Assembly (NCBI GenBank): GCA_009885995.1
Contig: VFJQ01000121.1
Location: 1 to 35,263, forward strand
DNA: 35,263 nt
Direction: 5' to 3'
From: Verrucomicrobiota bacterium
GTDB lineage: Bacteria > Verrucomicrobiota > Verrucomicrobiia > Chthoniobacterales > Chthoniobacteraceae
Below are positions 16,782 to 24,621 of the stretch, one piece after another. The position numbers were made by a program, and so were the translations under genes. The stretch's first letter is position 1. The number at the start of each line of letters is the position of its first letter. Under the pieces are notes generated by a model, which did not search any database, was not told the origin of the DNA, and saw nothing but the letters and a program-made list of their open reading frames with translations.

Positions 16782-16988
16782 AGGGCGAATTGTTTAAGCT
16801 CGTTTCGGCTGAAAGTCGAACTGCGCGCGGTGTGGCGAGGGGCGCAAGATCAACGGCATTGACCGCGGTTGTGTCCAGCGGGCGGTCAGGCCGCCTTTTC
16901 CGCGTAGCGATCGAAGCGGTTCGAGAGGATGAAGCAGAGTTCATTTCAGAAAAAGGGGAATCCGCGCAGGAAAGGCCGTGCTTAAACT

Positions 16989-18014
16989 TTAACGAGTCAT
17001 CTGAAAGAGGAGTCTCTGTAGGGCGGGAACCAATTTCACGCTTTGGAAAAGAACCCAGCGAGCAGCGGGGTGAACGACCACTCGTTGGAGGATCGCGGCA
17101 GTGCGAAGGCGGCTGGAAAATGCGGCGTCGAACCGGCGGGAAAGGGTCAGTCGCGCTTCGTCCCATGACGATGCTCCGGCGGACCATGCGGCCAGAGGCT
17201 CGATGGCGTCGGCAGCGGATTCGCAGGCCATGGACATGCCGTTTCCGGTTACGGGCGGAATCATGGTCACGGCGTCGCCGATGCTCGTCTCTTCGCTGAG
17301 GAGCGCGCGGCGCGGCGTGAGGCCGAGGGCGGCGACGGAGGAAAAAGAAGCGTCATCCCAGCGAGCCTCGGCGAGTCGGGCGTGGAGTGCGGAGCCGGGT
17401 TCACCGCCGAGCCATCGGCGCCAGTCGCGGGCCAATGCGGGGACGGGTTCGCGACTGCGGAAGAGGCCGCAGACATTCACGCGCCCGTCTTCCACCGCAC
17501 AGAGGCCGACGTAGCCGCGCGGGGTGAAGTGCATTTCCAGTCCTGCGCCGAGAGTGATGCCGTGGGCGTGGGCTTTCAGCCCGAACAGGCGCCAACCGCC
17601 TTCCTCGGCTTGCGGACGGCGGCCCGTGGCACGGACGATTCCCTCTCCTGCTTCGGTGGATGCGCGCTGTGAAGTGATAAGTTCGCCCCCGAGCGAGGTG
17701 AACATTTCCGCGAGGGCTGCGTCCATTTTCCAGCGCGAGATGCAGAGCGCGGGCGATGGGAGTGCGCGCACTGCGGTGGTGCTGGCACCGAGGGAAAAGG
17801 TGACATCGGAGGCTTCGCGGGCGCCGCTGAGGCTGGCTTCGATGCCGAGCATGGCAAGGACTTCGCGGCCTTTGCCGCTGAGGAATTCGCCGCAGACTTT
17901 GTGGCGTGGATAGGTGCCTGCTTCGATGACGCGCACGGGCACTCCACGGTGGCGCAGACCGATGCCGAGACAGAGCCCGGAGAGCCCGCCGCCGATGATG
18001 GTGACGGCTTTCAT
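16989..18014 (-). CDS. FAD-dependent oxidoreductase of a type III PKS cluster
   Basis: 341 residues. MKAVTIIGGGLSGLCLGIGL is the FAD Rossmann motif, RHKVCGEFLSGKGREVL is the KVCGE signature of geranylgeranyl-reductase/FixC-like flavoproteins, and GDAVTMIPPVTGNGMSMACES is the second FAD motif (GDA...P..G.G). In other genomes such flavoproteins sit next to type III polyketide synthases and hydroxylate or oxidise the alkyl phenol or pyrone product. The start overlaps the methyltransferase stop by 4 bp, so it is the third gene of the operon. Confidence 0.87.
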   Translation of the reverse strand: MKAVTIIGGGLSGLCLGIGLRHRGVPVRVIEAGTYPRHKVCGEFLSGKGREVLAMLGIEASLSGAREASDVTFSLGASTTAVRALPSPALCISRWKMDAALAEMFTSLGGELITSQRASTEAGEGIVRATGRRPQAEEGGWRLFGLKAHAHGITLGAGLEMHFTPRGYVGLCAVEDGRVNVCGLFRSREPVPALARDWRRWLGGEPGSALHARLAEARWDDASFSSVAALGLTPRRALLSEETSIGDAVTMIPPVTGNGMSMACESAADAIEPLAAWSAGASSWDEARLTLSRRFDAAFSSRLRTAAILQRVVVHPAARWVLFQSVKLVPALQRLLFQMTR

Positions 18015-18697
18015 GCCTTCCGTGCGCAAAACCAATGGCTGAACGGAAACGTGCGCCGCTCTTCGCAAAGCCAGCCGTCGCGCGGCCACAGCGTGCTGAG
18101 TTCGCGCGCGCAGAAACCGGCTTCGACGCTCACGCGGGCGTCGTGGAGCGTGACGGCGTGCGCGTCGATGAGCGGGAGCGCGGCGACACCGGCGAGGCCC
18201 AGCCATCCGCGCCGCGGCTCCATGGCGGCGAAGAGCGGCGTGGCGCGGGACGCGAGGGCGAGGAGGCGGGTAAGTGCGGTATCGTCGAAATGATGAAGGA
18301 AGAGATTCGCGCAAATCGCATCGAGCGGGGGCGGCTCGCTCAGCCAATCGAAGACATCCGCCTTTTCCACACACACCCTCCACCCCGCACGCTGCAATGT
18401 GTGCAACGTGCTCTCGGCGACACAGGGAGCGCGATCCACGAGGAAGAGCGTCGCGCCGTCTCCATCGGGAAATGTCGCGAGGAGATTCTCCGCCGCGATC
18501 ACGCCATCACCGGCACCGAGTTCGGCAATCGCGCGCGGTGCTCGTGAATCAAATTCCCGCCGCAGCCACGAGCGCCACGCGCGCCGGTGACCCATGAGGG
18601 CATTCAGCGCGTGCAGGTCGCGCCGAGAAGCCCGGGCCTCGGGCGCCTCGGGCGGGAGCGCGTCTAAGAGTTCGGGCGTGAGACTGCGGACGATCAT
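18011..18697 (-). CDS. Class I SAM-dependent methyltransferase of a type III PKS cluster
   Basis: 228 residues starting MIVRSLTPELLDALPPEAPE. The SAM site is AIAELGAGDGVIAAENLLAT (ExGxGxG), the acidic post-strand residue is in LFLVDRAP, and DAICANLFLHHFDDTALTRLLA corresponds to motif IV onward. GWLGLAGVAALPLIDAHAV follows. This is the usual methyltransferase found between a type III polyketide synthase and an FAD oxidoreductase. It probably methylates the polyketide; the acceptor is unknown. It overlaps both neighbours by 4 bp. Confidence 0.87.
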   Translation of the reverse strand: MIVRSLTPELLDALPPEAPEARASRRDLHALNALMGHRRAWRSWLRREFDSRAPRAIAELGAGDGVIAAENLLATFPDGDGATLFLVDRAPCVAESTLHTLQRAGWRVCVEKADVFDWLSEPPPLDAICANLFLHHFDDTALTRLLALASRATPLFAAMEPRRGWLGLAGVAALPLIDAHAVTLHDARVSVEAGFCARELSTLWPRDGWLCEERRTFPFSHWFCARKA

Positions 18698-19539
18698 CGC
18701 ACTTCCAAGAGCGCGCCTTGGCTGCTGAATCCAGCACCGAAAGACGCCAGCCACCATTTTCCACCATCTGCATTTTCATCGAGCGCACGACGGAGTGAGA
18801 ACAGACAACTCGGGCTGCTCATGTTTCCGTATTCGCGCAAGACCTCGGTCGAATGCCGCACGGCGCGTTCGTTCAAGCCGATGCGCTCGGTGATTTCTCG
18901 CAGCACGTCGCGACCGCCGGAATGAAACAGCCACTCGGAAATTTCCGGTGGCGCAATCTCAGCGCGATCGAGCACATCCACGGCGAATCCCGCCGAGAGC
19001 ACCGGCACGTCAGGCGCGAGGATGTTGCGCAGCAGCCCTGCGCGGCTGTCGAAGCGGAGCTTTTCCCGAGCTTCAGGAACGTGGAGCGTGCGGAGCGTGG
19101 GAACGGCGGCACCGCAACCGAGCCCGACGAGGTCGAGCAACTGGGCATTCCGCGGCAATCCGAGGCGTTCGCCGATGTAGCTGGAAAGTCCGGGACACAG
19201 GTAGACCGTGCACGCCGCCACCACGAGCGAGCCGATTTCTTCCGGCCTGCGTCCGGATTCGGCCAGTGCAAGGCGCGCGGCTTCCCCGCCTGTTTGCGGC
19301 GCGACGCGCTTGAACCGCGCATGCATGGCATTGGGCGTGAACTCGAAAACCTCGGAAAGCGGATCGAGCGCGAGGTGGCGGGCCTCGATGCCGTTATTGC
19401 CCGTCAGCACCTTTCGCAAAATCGCATGGCTGCGCGAAGAATGAGCGGCGCGCCCGGGCGACGGACGGATCGCATCCCAACCCAGACGCTGGGTATGCCT
19501 CAGTCGAGGATCTGCGGTGCCGAGACCCGTGATGAACAT
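18694..19539 (-). CDS. Type III polyketide synthase with an internal deletion
   Basis: 281 residues; the family is about 350. N-terminal MFITGLGTADPRLRHTQRLG and EFTPNAMHARFKRVAPQTGG fit chalcone-synthase-like bacterial enzymes. The catalytic Cys lies in LVGLGCGAAVPTLR, the His in EWLFHSGGRDVLREI, and the Asn in EYGNMSSPSCLFSLRRAL. Between GAAVPTLRT and LHVPEAREKLRF about 65-70 residues are missing, including the segment that normally carries the FGDGAAA motif and gatekeeper Phe. A 9-bp tandem repeat (about 19082-19099) marks the junction. The triad residues survive in frame, but folding and activity are doubtful. It heads an operon with a methyltransferase and an FAD oxidoreductase. Confidence 0.83.
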   Translation of the reverse strand: MFITGLGTADPRLRHTQRLGWDAIRPSPGRAAHSSRSHAILRKVLTGNNGIEARHLALDPLSEVFEFTPNAMHARFKRVAPQTGGEAARLALAESGRRPEEIGSLVVAACTVYLCPGLSSYIGERLGLPRNAQLLDLVGLGCGAAVPTLRTLHVPEAREKLRFDSRAGLLRNILAPDVPVLSAGFAVDVLDRAEIAPPEISEWLFHSGGRDVLREITERIGLNERAVRHSTEVLREYGNMSSPSCLFSLRRALDENADGGKWWLASFGAGFSSQGALLEVR

Positions 19540-19810
19540 GTGCGTTTCTCTTTACGCGTCACCGCTGATTGGCGGCTCCCATTTCCGCGTTTGTCCGAGT
19601 TGCGGGTGTATTGTTGTTCGGGTGGAGCAGGGTTGGAATGTCAGCAGTATCGGTTGAGCGTGAGGTAACGGCGAAGAGAGGCGTGCCGGCATGCACTCCG
19701 CATTCATCGCTGATTTTCACACGCGATTACTCGTGCGCGACGGCGGTGCGGACGCCGGAAAGTCCGGTTTCTATTGTCGGCGCGCTTCGGCTCAATCATT
19801 CTCCCCGCCC

Positions 19811-20389
19811 ATGGAACCTGATCCCGCCCAACAACTCGACGCCGAGATCGAGCTTATGCGCCGTGTCGCGCAGGGAGATCGGCGAGGATTTGAGGAACTC
19901 TACGATCGCTTTTGCGGGGTCCTTTTTACCGCGGCGTATCGCGTGCTGAATAACCAGGAGGCCGCCGAGGACGTGCTGCAGGATGTGTTCGTGCAGATTT
20001 GGGAAAAGGCGCCGCTCTACGATCCTTCGCGCGGCAAGCCGATGACGTGGGCCATCACGCTCACGCGGAACAAGGCGATCGACCGCCTGCGCTCGACGCA
20101 GCGGCGTAGCCGGCTTCAGGACGAGATGCAGCGCGAGTCGGAAACGTCCGAGCAATTCGATGACCGGAGTTCCTTCGATGCGGCCTCGACGGGCGATACG
20201 AACAAGCTGGTGCGCGAGGCGATTCAGAAGCTCTCGAAGGATCAGCGCGAGGCCATCGAACTTGCTTTTTTTTCCTCGCTCACTCAGACGGAGATCGCAG
20301 AGCGGCTGAAGGAGCCACTGGGGACAGTGAAAGCGCGCATCCGGCGCGGGATGATGCGGCTGCGCGACCTGCTGGGTCCGCAGTTGTAA
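19811..20389 (+). CDS. ECF-type RNA polymerase sigma factor
   Basis: 192 residues from MEPDPAQQLDAEIELMRRVA. Region 2 is FEELYDRFCGVLFTAAYRVL, EAAEDVLQDVFVQIWEKAP and PMTWAITLTRNKAIDRLRS (core and -10 recognition). Region 4 is LSKDQREAIELAFFSSLTQTEIAERLKEPLGTVKARIRRGMMRLRDLLG (-35 recognition helix). No anti-sigma gene follows; the next gene is on the opposite strand with its stop 9 bp away. Its control is therefore unclear. The frame is open upstream, but I choose the ATG where conservation begins. It sits next to a PAS sensor and a photolyase, so a light or oxidative stress role is a reasonable inference. Confidence 0.9.
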   Translation: MEPDPAQQLDAEIELMRRVAQGDRRGFEELYDRFCGVLFTAAYRVLNNQEAAEDVLQDVFVQIWEKAPLYDPSRGKPMTWAITLTRNKAIDRLRSTQRRSRLQDEMQRESETSEQFDDRSSFDAASTGDTNKLVREAIQKLSKDQREAIELAFFSSLTQTEIAERLKEPLGTVKARIRRGMMRLRDLLGPQL

Positions 20390-20397
20390 CGGCTCGA

Positions 20398-20973
20398 TTA
20401 GGCTGCGACGTGGTCGGTCAGCTCGCGTTCGCGGGCGACCATCCAGAGGGGCTGGCCGGCGTCGTCGACGATTGGAGTGATGGCGACCTCGACCCAGTAG
20501 GGCGTGCCGTTTTTGTGATAGTTTAGGATCGTCTCACAGCACGGGCGATACTGATGCACCGCACTCCGCATGCGCTCTGCCGTCTCGCGATCGGTCTTTG
20601 CGCCCTGGAGGATGGGGCCGAGGTTTTTCCCGCGCAGTTCATCGAGCGTGTAGCCGCACATCGCGGTGAAGGCGGGATTCACCCACTGCACGAGGCCGTC
20701 CGGCCCGGATGCCACCATTCCCTCGGGCGTCGCCTGCTGGGGCCGATTCGCAATCAGTCCGGAGATGCGGGACTTCAGTGCGAGCGGAACTGGCATTCCC
20801 TCGATAGGCATACTGGCCAGCGTCAAGGAGGCACCGACTTCCGTCAATCCGGCGACGAACTCGCGGAGTTCATCGTAAAACTCGAGGACGACTTCAAACG
20901 GATCGCGTTGCTGCGCGGTCATGCCGCCGGATGCATAGAGTGCAGCTTGGTCTTGTAGGAAATCAGTCAGCAT
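20398..20973 (-). CDS. PAS-domain protein, LOV-like but lacking the adduct cysteine
   Basis: 191 residues starting MLTDFLQDQAALYASGGMTA. An N-terminal helical part (about 1-75) precedes a PAS domain. WVNPAFTAMCGYTLDELRGKN, LGPILQGAKTDRETAERMRS, ILNYHKNGTPYWVEVAITPI and MVARERELTDH match flavin-binding LOV domains position by position. The GxNCRFLQ signature reads GKNLGPILQG here, so Leu replaces the photoactive Cys and a classical flavin-cysteinyl adduct is impossible. No kinase or output domain is present. It is convergent with the ECF sigma gene, with divergent spacing of 150 bp to the photolyase. Confidence 0.82.
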   Translation of the reverse strand: MLTDFLQDQAALYASGGMTAQQRDPFEVVLEFYDELREFVAGLTEVGASLTLASMPIEGMPVPLALKSRISGLIANRPQQATPEGMVASGPDGLVQWVNPAFTAMCGYTLDELRGKNLGPILQGAKTDRETAERMRSAVHQYRPCCETILNYHKNGTPYWVEVAITPIVDDAGQPLWMVARERELTDHVAA

Positions 20974-21124
20974 TGTGAAAGCGGTTTAGCAATTTGCGAT
21001 TTTGGATGAAACGATGTGCTCTGTTTACGTCGCGGCGCCTGGTTTGGATACATTTTGGAATCGGAATTTTTGCGAAGCGGCTGAAACGACTCCGCGAGCG
21101 TATCAACACGCACATCCCGCATCA

Positions 21125-22711
21125 ATGAAACGTCCCGCGAAACTCAGAAACCTCATCCTCGTCCTCGGCGATCAGCTCGACGACCGCTCGGCGGCGCTCG
21201 ATGACTTTGATTTGAAGACGGACGCCGTCTGGATGGCCGAGGTCGCGCACGAGTCCGAAAAGGTCTGGGTGGCGAAACCGCGCATCGCCATCTTCCTCGC
21301 GGCGATGCGCCACTTTCGCGATACGTTGTTGGAGCGCGGCGGGCGGGTCTTCTATCGTGCGCTCACCGCGAAGTCTGCGGAGTGGAGCGGCCTGCCCGGC
21401 AAAGGAACGCCCGGCGAAACATTCGCAGCGCAACTCGCGTGGACCATCGCGCAGACGCATCCGGGAAAGGTCATCGTCGTCGAACCCGGCGAGTGGAGCG
21501 TGCGCGAGGAAATCACCGCCGCCGCGCGAAACGCGGGAGTGCCGCTGGAGATTCGGGCCGACCGCCATTTTCTCTGCACGGCTGCGGAGTTCGCCGCGCA
21601 CGCGAAGGGCCGGAAGCAACTGCGAATGGAATATTTCTACCGCGAGATGCGCGTGAAGACCGGCGTGCTCATGGACGGCGACCAACCCGCGGGCGGCGAG
21701 TGGAATTTCGATCACGACAATCGCAAGTCCTTCGGTAAGGACGGCCCCGGTTTTCTCCCAGCGCCGCGACGTTTTCCGCCCGATGCGACGACGAGCGAGG
21801 CGCTCGCGATGGTCTCCGCGCGCTTTGCGAAGCATCCGGGGGCACTGGAAAACTTCGACTGGCCCGTGACTGCCGCCGACGCACGGGCCGCGCTCGATGA
21901 TTTCATCGCGAACCGGCTCCCCGACTTCGGGCGCTGGGAGGATGCGATGTGGTCGGGCGAGCCTTGGCTTTACCACTCGCGCCTCAGCGCCGCGCTCAAT
22001 CTCAAGCTGCTCGACCCCCGCGTGGTCCTCGCCGCCGCGGAGCGCGCGTGGCGCGAGAAGCGTGCGCCCATCGCGAGCGTGGAGGGATTCATCCGGCAAA
22101 TCCTCGGCTGGCGCGAATACGTGCGCGGCATTTACTGGCGCTTCATGCCCGGCTACGTCGAACGCAACGCCCTCGGGGCCGACCAGCCGCTCCCGCCATT
22201 CTACTGGACCGGCGAGACGGAGATGAATTGTCTGCGCCACGCGCTTCGCCAGACTCTCGACTACGGCTACGCGCACCATATCCAGCGGCTCATGGTCACG
22301 GGCCTTTTCTCGCTGTTGCTCAGAGTGCGTCCGAGTGAGATCCACGAGTGGTATCTCGCCGTGTATGTGGATGCTGTGGAGTGGGTCGAGCTGCCCAACA
22401 CCCTCGGCATGTCGCAATACGCCGACGGCGGAGTGATGGCCTCGAAGCCCTACATCGCGAGCGGCAAATACATCCAGCGCATGTCGAACTACTGCACTGG
22501 CTGTCGCTTCGATCCCGCCGAGCGCACCGGCCCGCGCGCGTGTCCCTTCACCACGCTGTATTGGGACTTCCTCCTGCGCCACGAGCCGACGCTCGTAAAG
22601 AACCCGCGCATCGTCATGCAAGTGCGGAATCTCCAACGCCTCACCACGGAGCAGAAAGCCGCGATTCGCGAACAAGCCGGGCGGGTTCGCCAGGACTGCC
22701 AGACAGACTAA
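21125..22711 (+). CDS. phrB: FeS-type bacterial photolyase/cryptochrome (PhrB-like)
   Basis: 528 residues starting MKRPAKLRNLILVLGDQLDD, the start of the FeS-BCP family (deoxyribodipyrimidine photolyase-related, 6-4 photolyase type). WLYHSRLSAALNLKLLDP, ILGWREYVRGIYWRFMPGY and FYWTGETEMNCLRHALRQT form the FAD-binding helical domain. LGMSQYADGGVMASKPYIASG and YIQRMSNYCTGCRFDPAERTGPRACPF follow. The four iron-sulphur cysteines are seen in EMNCL, YCTGC and RACPF. It repairs UV photoproducts using light, or acts as a photoreceptor. The ATG at 21125 fits the family; the upstream open frame is not conserved. Confidence 0.92.
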   Translation: MKRPAKLRNLILVLGDQLDDRSAALDDFDLKTDAVWMAEVAHESEKVWVAKPRIAIFLAAMRHFRDTLLERGGRVFYRALTAKSAEWSGLPGKGTPGETFAAQLAWTIAQTHPGKVIVVEPGEWSVREEITAAARNAGVPLEIRADRHFLCTAAEFAAHAKGRKQLRMEYFYREMRVKTGVLMDGDQPAGGEWNFDHDNRKSFGKDGPGFLPAPRRFPPDATTSEALAMVSARFAKHPGALENFDWPVTAADARAALDDFIANRLPDFGRWEDAMWSGEPWLYHSRLSAALNLKLLDPRVVLAAAERAWREKRAPIASVEGFIRQILGWREYVRGIYWRFMPGYVERNALGADQPLPPFYWTGETEMNCLRHALRQTLDYGYAHHIQRLMVTGLFSLLLRVRPSEIHEWYLAVYVDAVEWVELPNTLGMSQYADGGVMASKPYIASGKYIQRMSNYCTGCRFDPAERTGPRACPFTTLYWDFLLRHEPTLVKNPRIVMQVRNLQRLTTEQKAAIREQAGRVRQDCQTD

Positions 22712-22872
22712 TTCGTAAAGCGCACGAGCGTCCGGCACCACCGAATGGATGCACGAAAAGGGCGAGTTTTTACAAAAAGAAGCAACCGCTCAATGGCCTG
22801 AAGCGTTTGGCTTACCACGACAACGAATAATCGTTCGTCGCAATTCAACACATAATCCAAAGCAACAAACCT

Positions 22873-23355
22873 ATGAAACAACTCGCCTTCATCGCCGCGG
22901 CCTTCGCCACGGCATCCACCCTAATGACGTCCAACCTCTCCGCAGCGGAAGAGAAGACCATCGTTGGCGTCGCCGCCGGCGCCGGTCAGTTCAATACTCT
23001 CGTCGCCGCCGTAAAAGCCGCCGGCCTGGTCGATACCCTGAGCGGCAAAGGACCGTTCACCGTTTTCGCACCCACCGACGAAGCATTCGCCAAGCTCCCC
23101 GCGGGCACAGTCGATAGCCTGCTCAAGCCTGAGAACAAGGACAAGCTAACTGCGATCCTGACCTACCACGTTCTCGCCGGAAAAGTCATGGCCGCGGACG
23201 TGAAAACCATGAGCGTAAAGACTGTGAACGGCAAAGAAGCGGCCATCAAGGTCGATGGAGGCAAAGTAACCGTCGGTGCCGCCAATGTCGTGAAGACAGA
23301 CATTGCCGCGAGCAACGGCGTCATCCACGTCATCGACACCGTCCTTATTCCGTAA
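22873..23355 (+). CDS. Secreted fasciclin-domain protein
   Basis: 160 residues. The Sec signal peptide [20 protein letters not shown] ends near SAA-EEK. One FAS1 domain fills the rest: [77 protein letters not shown] and [16 protein letters not shown]1 proteins are secreted or periplasmic and mediate adhesion; in many bacteria a single-domain form is induced with photo-oxidative stress genes. It is followed by a strong hairpin. The 160 bp before it hold no gene and show no clear Shine-Dalgarno sequence. Confidence 0.93.
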   Translation: MKQLAFIAAAFATASTLMTSNLSAAEEKTIVGVAAGAGQFNTLVAAVKAAGLVDTLSGKGPFTVFAPTDEAFAKLPAGTVDSLLKPENKDKLTAILTYHVLAGKVMAADVKTMSVKTVNGKEAAIKVDGGKVTVGAANVVKTDIAASNGVIHVIDTVLIP

Positions 23356-23369
23356 AAGGTTCTATGTGC

Positions 23370-23420
23370 GGGGCTGGCGCTTCCAAGCGCCAGCCCCGTT
23401 CGCCTTTAGGCGCTTTTCTA
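23370..23420 (+). terminator. Strong intrinsic terminator after the fasciclin gene
   Basis: GGGGCTGGCGCTT-CC-AAGCGCCAGCCCC forms a perfect 13-bp stem at 23370-23397. It is followed by a second small hairpin CGCC-TTTA-GGCG (23401-23412) and CTTTT. Together they look like a tandem terminator for the fasciclin transcript. Confidence 0.75.
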
Positions 23421-23429
23421 CTACCTGTC

Positions 23430-23624
23430 ATGTTTCACAAAATCGACTACCCATTCCTAATCGGTGCATTTGTCAGCTTCGTGGCGAGTGTTTCCCTCTG
23501 GTTTCTTTATAGTCACGAATATGGGCTATTTGTAGGAATTTGGGTGCCCAGCATTCTTAGTTTCTGGGTAGGAGTGCGAGTGGTCCTCCTTGCAAATGGA
23601 ATCACCACGCGGAAAGGAGGATGA
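23430..23624 (+). CDS. Small two-segment membrane protein
   Basis: 64 residues starting MFHKIDYPFLIGAFVSFVAS, with two hydrophobic segments (about 8-27 and 33-55, the second including VGIWVPSILSFWVGVRVVLL) and a basic tail. I do not recognise a family. The base composition is visibly AT-richer than the neighbours. It forms a pair with the 47-residue gene that begins 3 bp after its stop. The terminator just upstream separates it from fasciclin. It may belong to the acquired island on its right. Confidence 0.5.
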   Translation: MFHKIDYPFLIGAFVSFVASVSLWFLYSHEYGLFVGIWVPSILSFWVGVRVVLLANGITTRKGG

Positions 23625-23627
23625 CCT

Positions 23628-23771
23628 ATGGAATACGCAATCTCAGTGTTCATCATGGGGTTGATGGTAACAGCCCTTGTGGCTAAGGGCTTATTCTTAG
23701 CCCGGGATTATGAGAGGGAGGAGTTACAGCGGCAGAATGAGGCCGAGCGGCCAGGAAACATTTCCAACTAA
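23628..23771 (+). CDS. 47-residue membrane miniprotein
   Basis: A short gene MEYAISVFIMGLMVTALVAK-GLFLARDYEREELQRQ-NEAERPGNISN with one transmembrane segment and a charged tail. It is preceded by AAAGGAGGATGACCT, an almost ideal Shine-Dalgarno with good spacing, which is unusual in this window. It follows the 64-residue membrane gene by 3 bp. The role is unknown. Confidence 0.55.
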   Translation: MEYAISVFIMGLMVTALVAKGLFLARDYEREELQRQNEAERPGNISN

Positions 23772-24072
23772 TAATGAGCTACTCGTTGCTTTCTAAAACA
23801 TCCACGTCTGGATCAGACATAGCAAACTCCGGCCATCATTATTAAGAGGCTGCGCCGAGAACAGTAGTGGCGACCTAATAGTCCGTAGCTTTGATTGGCC
23901 CGTTTTTAGTTGGGACGGATTCCGCATTTAACAGCCTGCTTTGCCTTCGATTTGCGTCCCAAGAGTTATGGGGTTGCCGCTCCACTCGGAATCACGAACA
24001 GCCTTCTGATTCCAACACGCGAAACGCCCACCGGCGAACGGGCAGCGGGCGAATGCGTTCAGTTGCGACGGC
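23772..24072. other. AT-richer intergenic stretch, left edge of the island
   Basis: I see no gene, RNA or clear repeat here. GC content is lower than in flanking genes. It lies between the miniprotein and the RarA-like pseudogene, and is a plausible place for the left boundary of the integrated element. I could not find a copy of the tRNA-Glu 3' end. Confidence 0.5.
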
Positions 24073-24621
24073 TCAGCTCTTCGGCAGGTCGTCGAACAGA
24101 CCCGGCTGGAACGGCTTCAAAGCGCGCTGCTCATCGCGGAAGAAATCAGCCGTGGTCTTGCCCTTCCGCTTTCCCTTCAGCGTGTGGCAGTCGAACGCGT
24201 AGTCCGGCACTTTCTCCTTCCCAGCCTTGAGCAGATCGGCGGCGAGCTTGTCGGCGTCGATGCCGGCGCGCGCGTCATACACGAAGTTCTGTAAGTGGTC
24301 GGCATCTCGGCTCTTTCTCGCCGCGCACAGCAGGATCACGGCTTTCGAGATGAAGATTCGGCCTCACGGTTTCTTCGCGGGCACGGTCTTGTTCACGAAC
24401 ACGTAGCTGTCATGCAGGGCTTTGATCTCGCTGGTGATCAGGCCCCACACATCTTCGGCGGAAACGGTCAGCAAACGCTTCCAGACGTAGTTGCCGAAAC
24501 CGCTAGCCCACAGCTCCAGCGCCCAATATCCTGCGAGGCGCGTGTCGGCTCGCCGGATCGCTTTCTGCGTGGCCGACGACACCTCGCCGAAGTCGTAGCC
24601 GCGATTGGTGATGATTCTCAC
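24073..24621 (-). pseudogene. Stand-alone C-terminal domain of a RarA-like AAA+ protein, split by TGA
   Basis: From a GTG start at 24621 (overlapping the upstream gene as GTGA) the frame reads RIITNRGYDFGEVSSATQKAI, GYWALELWASGFGNYVWKR, LLTVSAEDVWGLITSEIKAL, then TGA at 24364-24366 and, in the same frame, GRIFISKAVILLCAARKSRD, ADHLQNFVYDARAGIDADKL, VPDYAFDCHTLKGKRKGKTT, ADFFRDEQRALKPFQPGLFD. This layout (ARGYDxYEVxSALQKxIRR, WKRL, SEDV, then DxHTxxG) resembles the C-terminal domain of RarA/MgsA-like AAA+ proteins; no ATPase domain is present. I am moderately sure of the family. A 129-bp relic of a second copy is at 2816-2944. Confidence 0.6.

Noticed and set aside
21122..22741. 539-codon open frame on the minus strand
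   Set aside because: It is the exact antisense of the FeS photolyase, whose motifs and cysteines are clear. Long antisense frames are common at this GC content.
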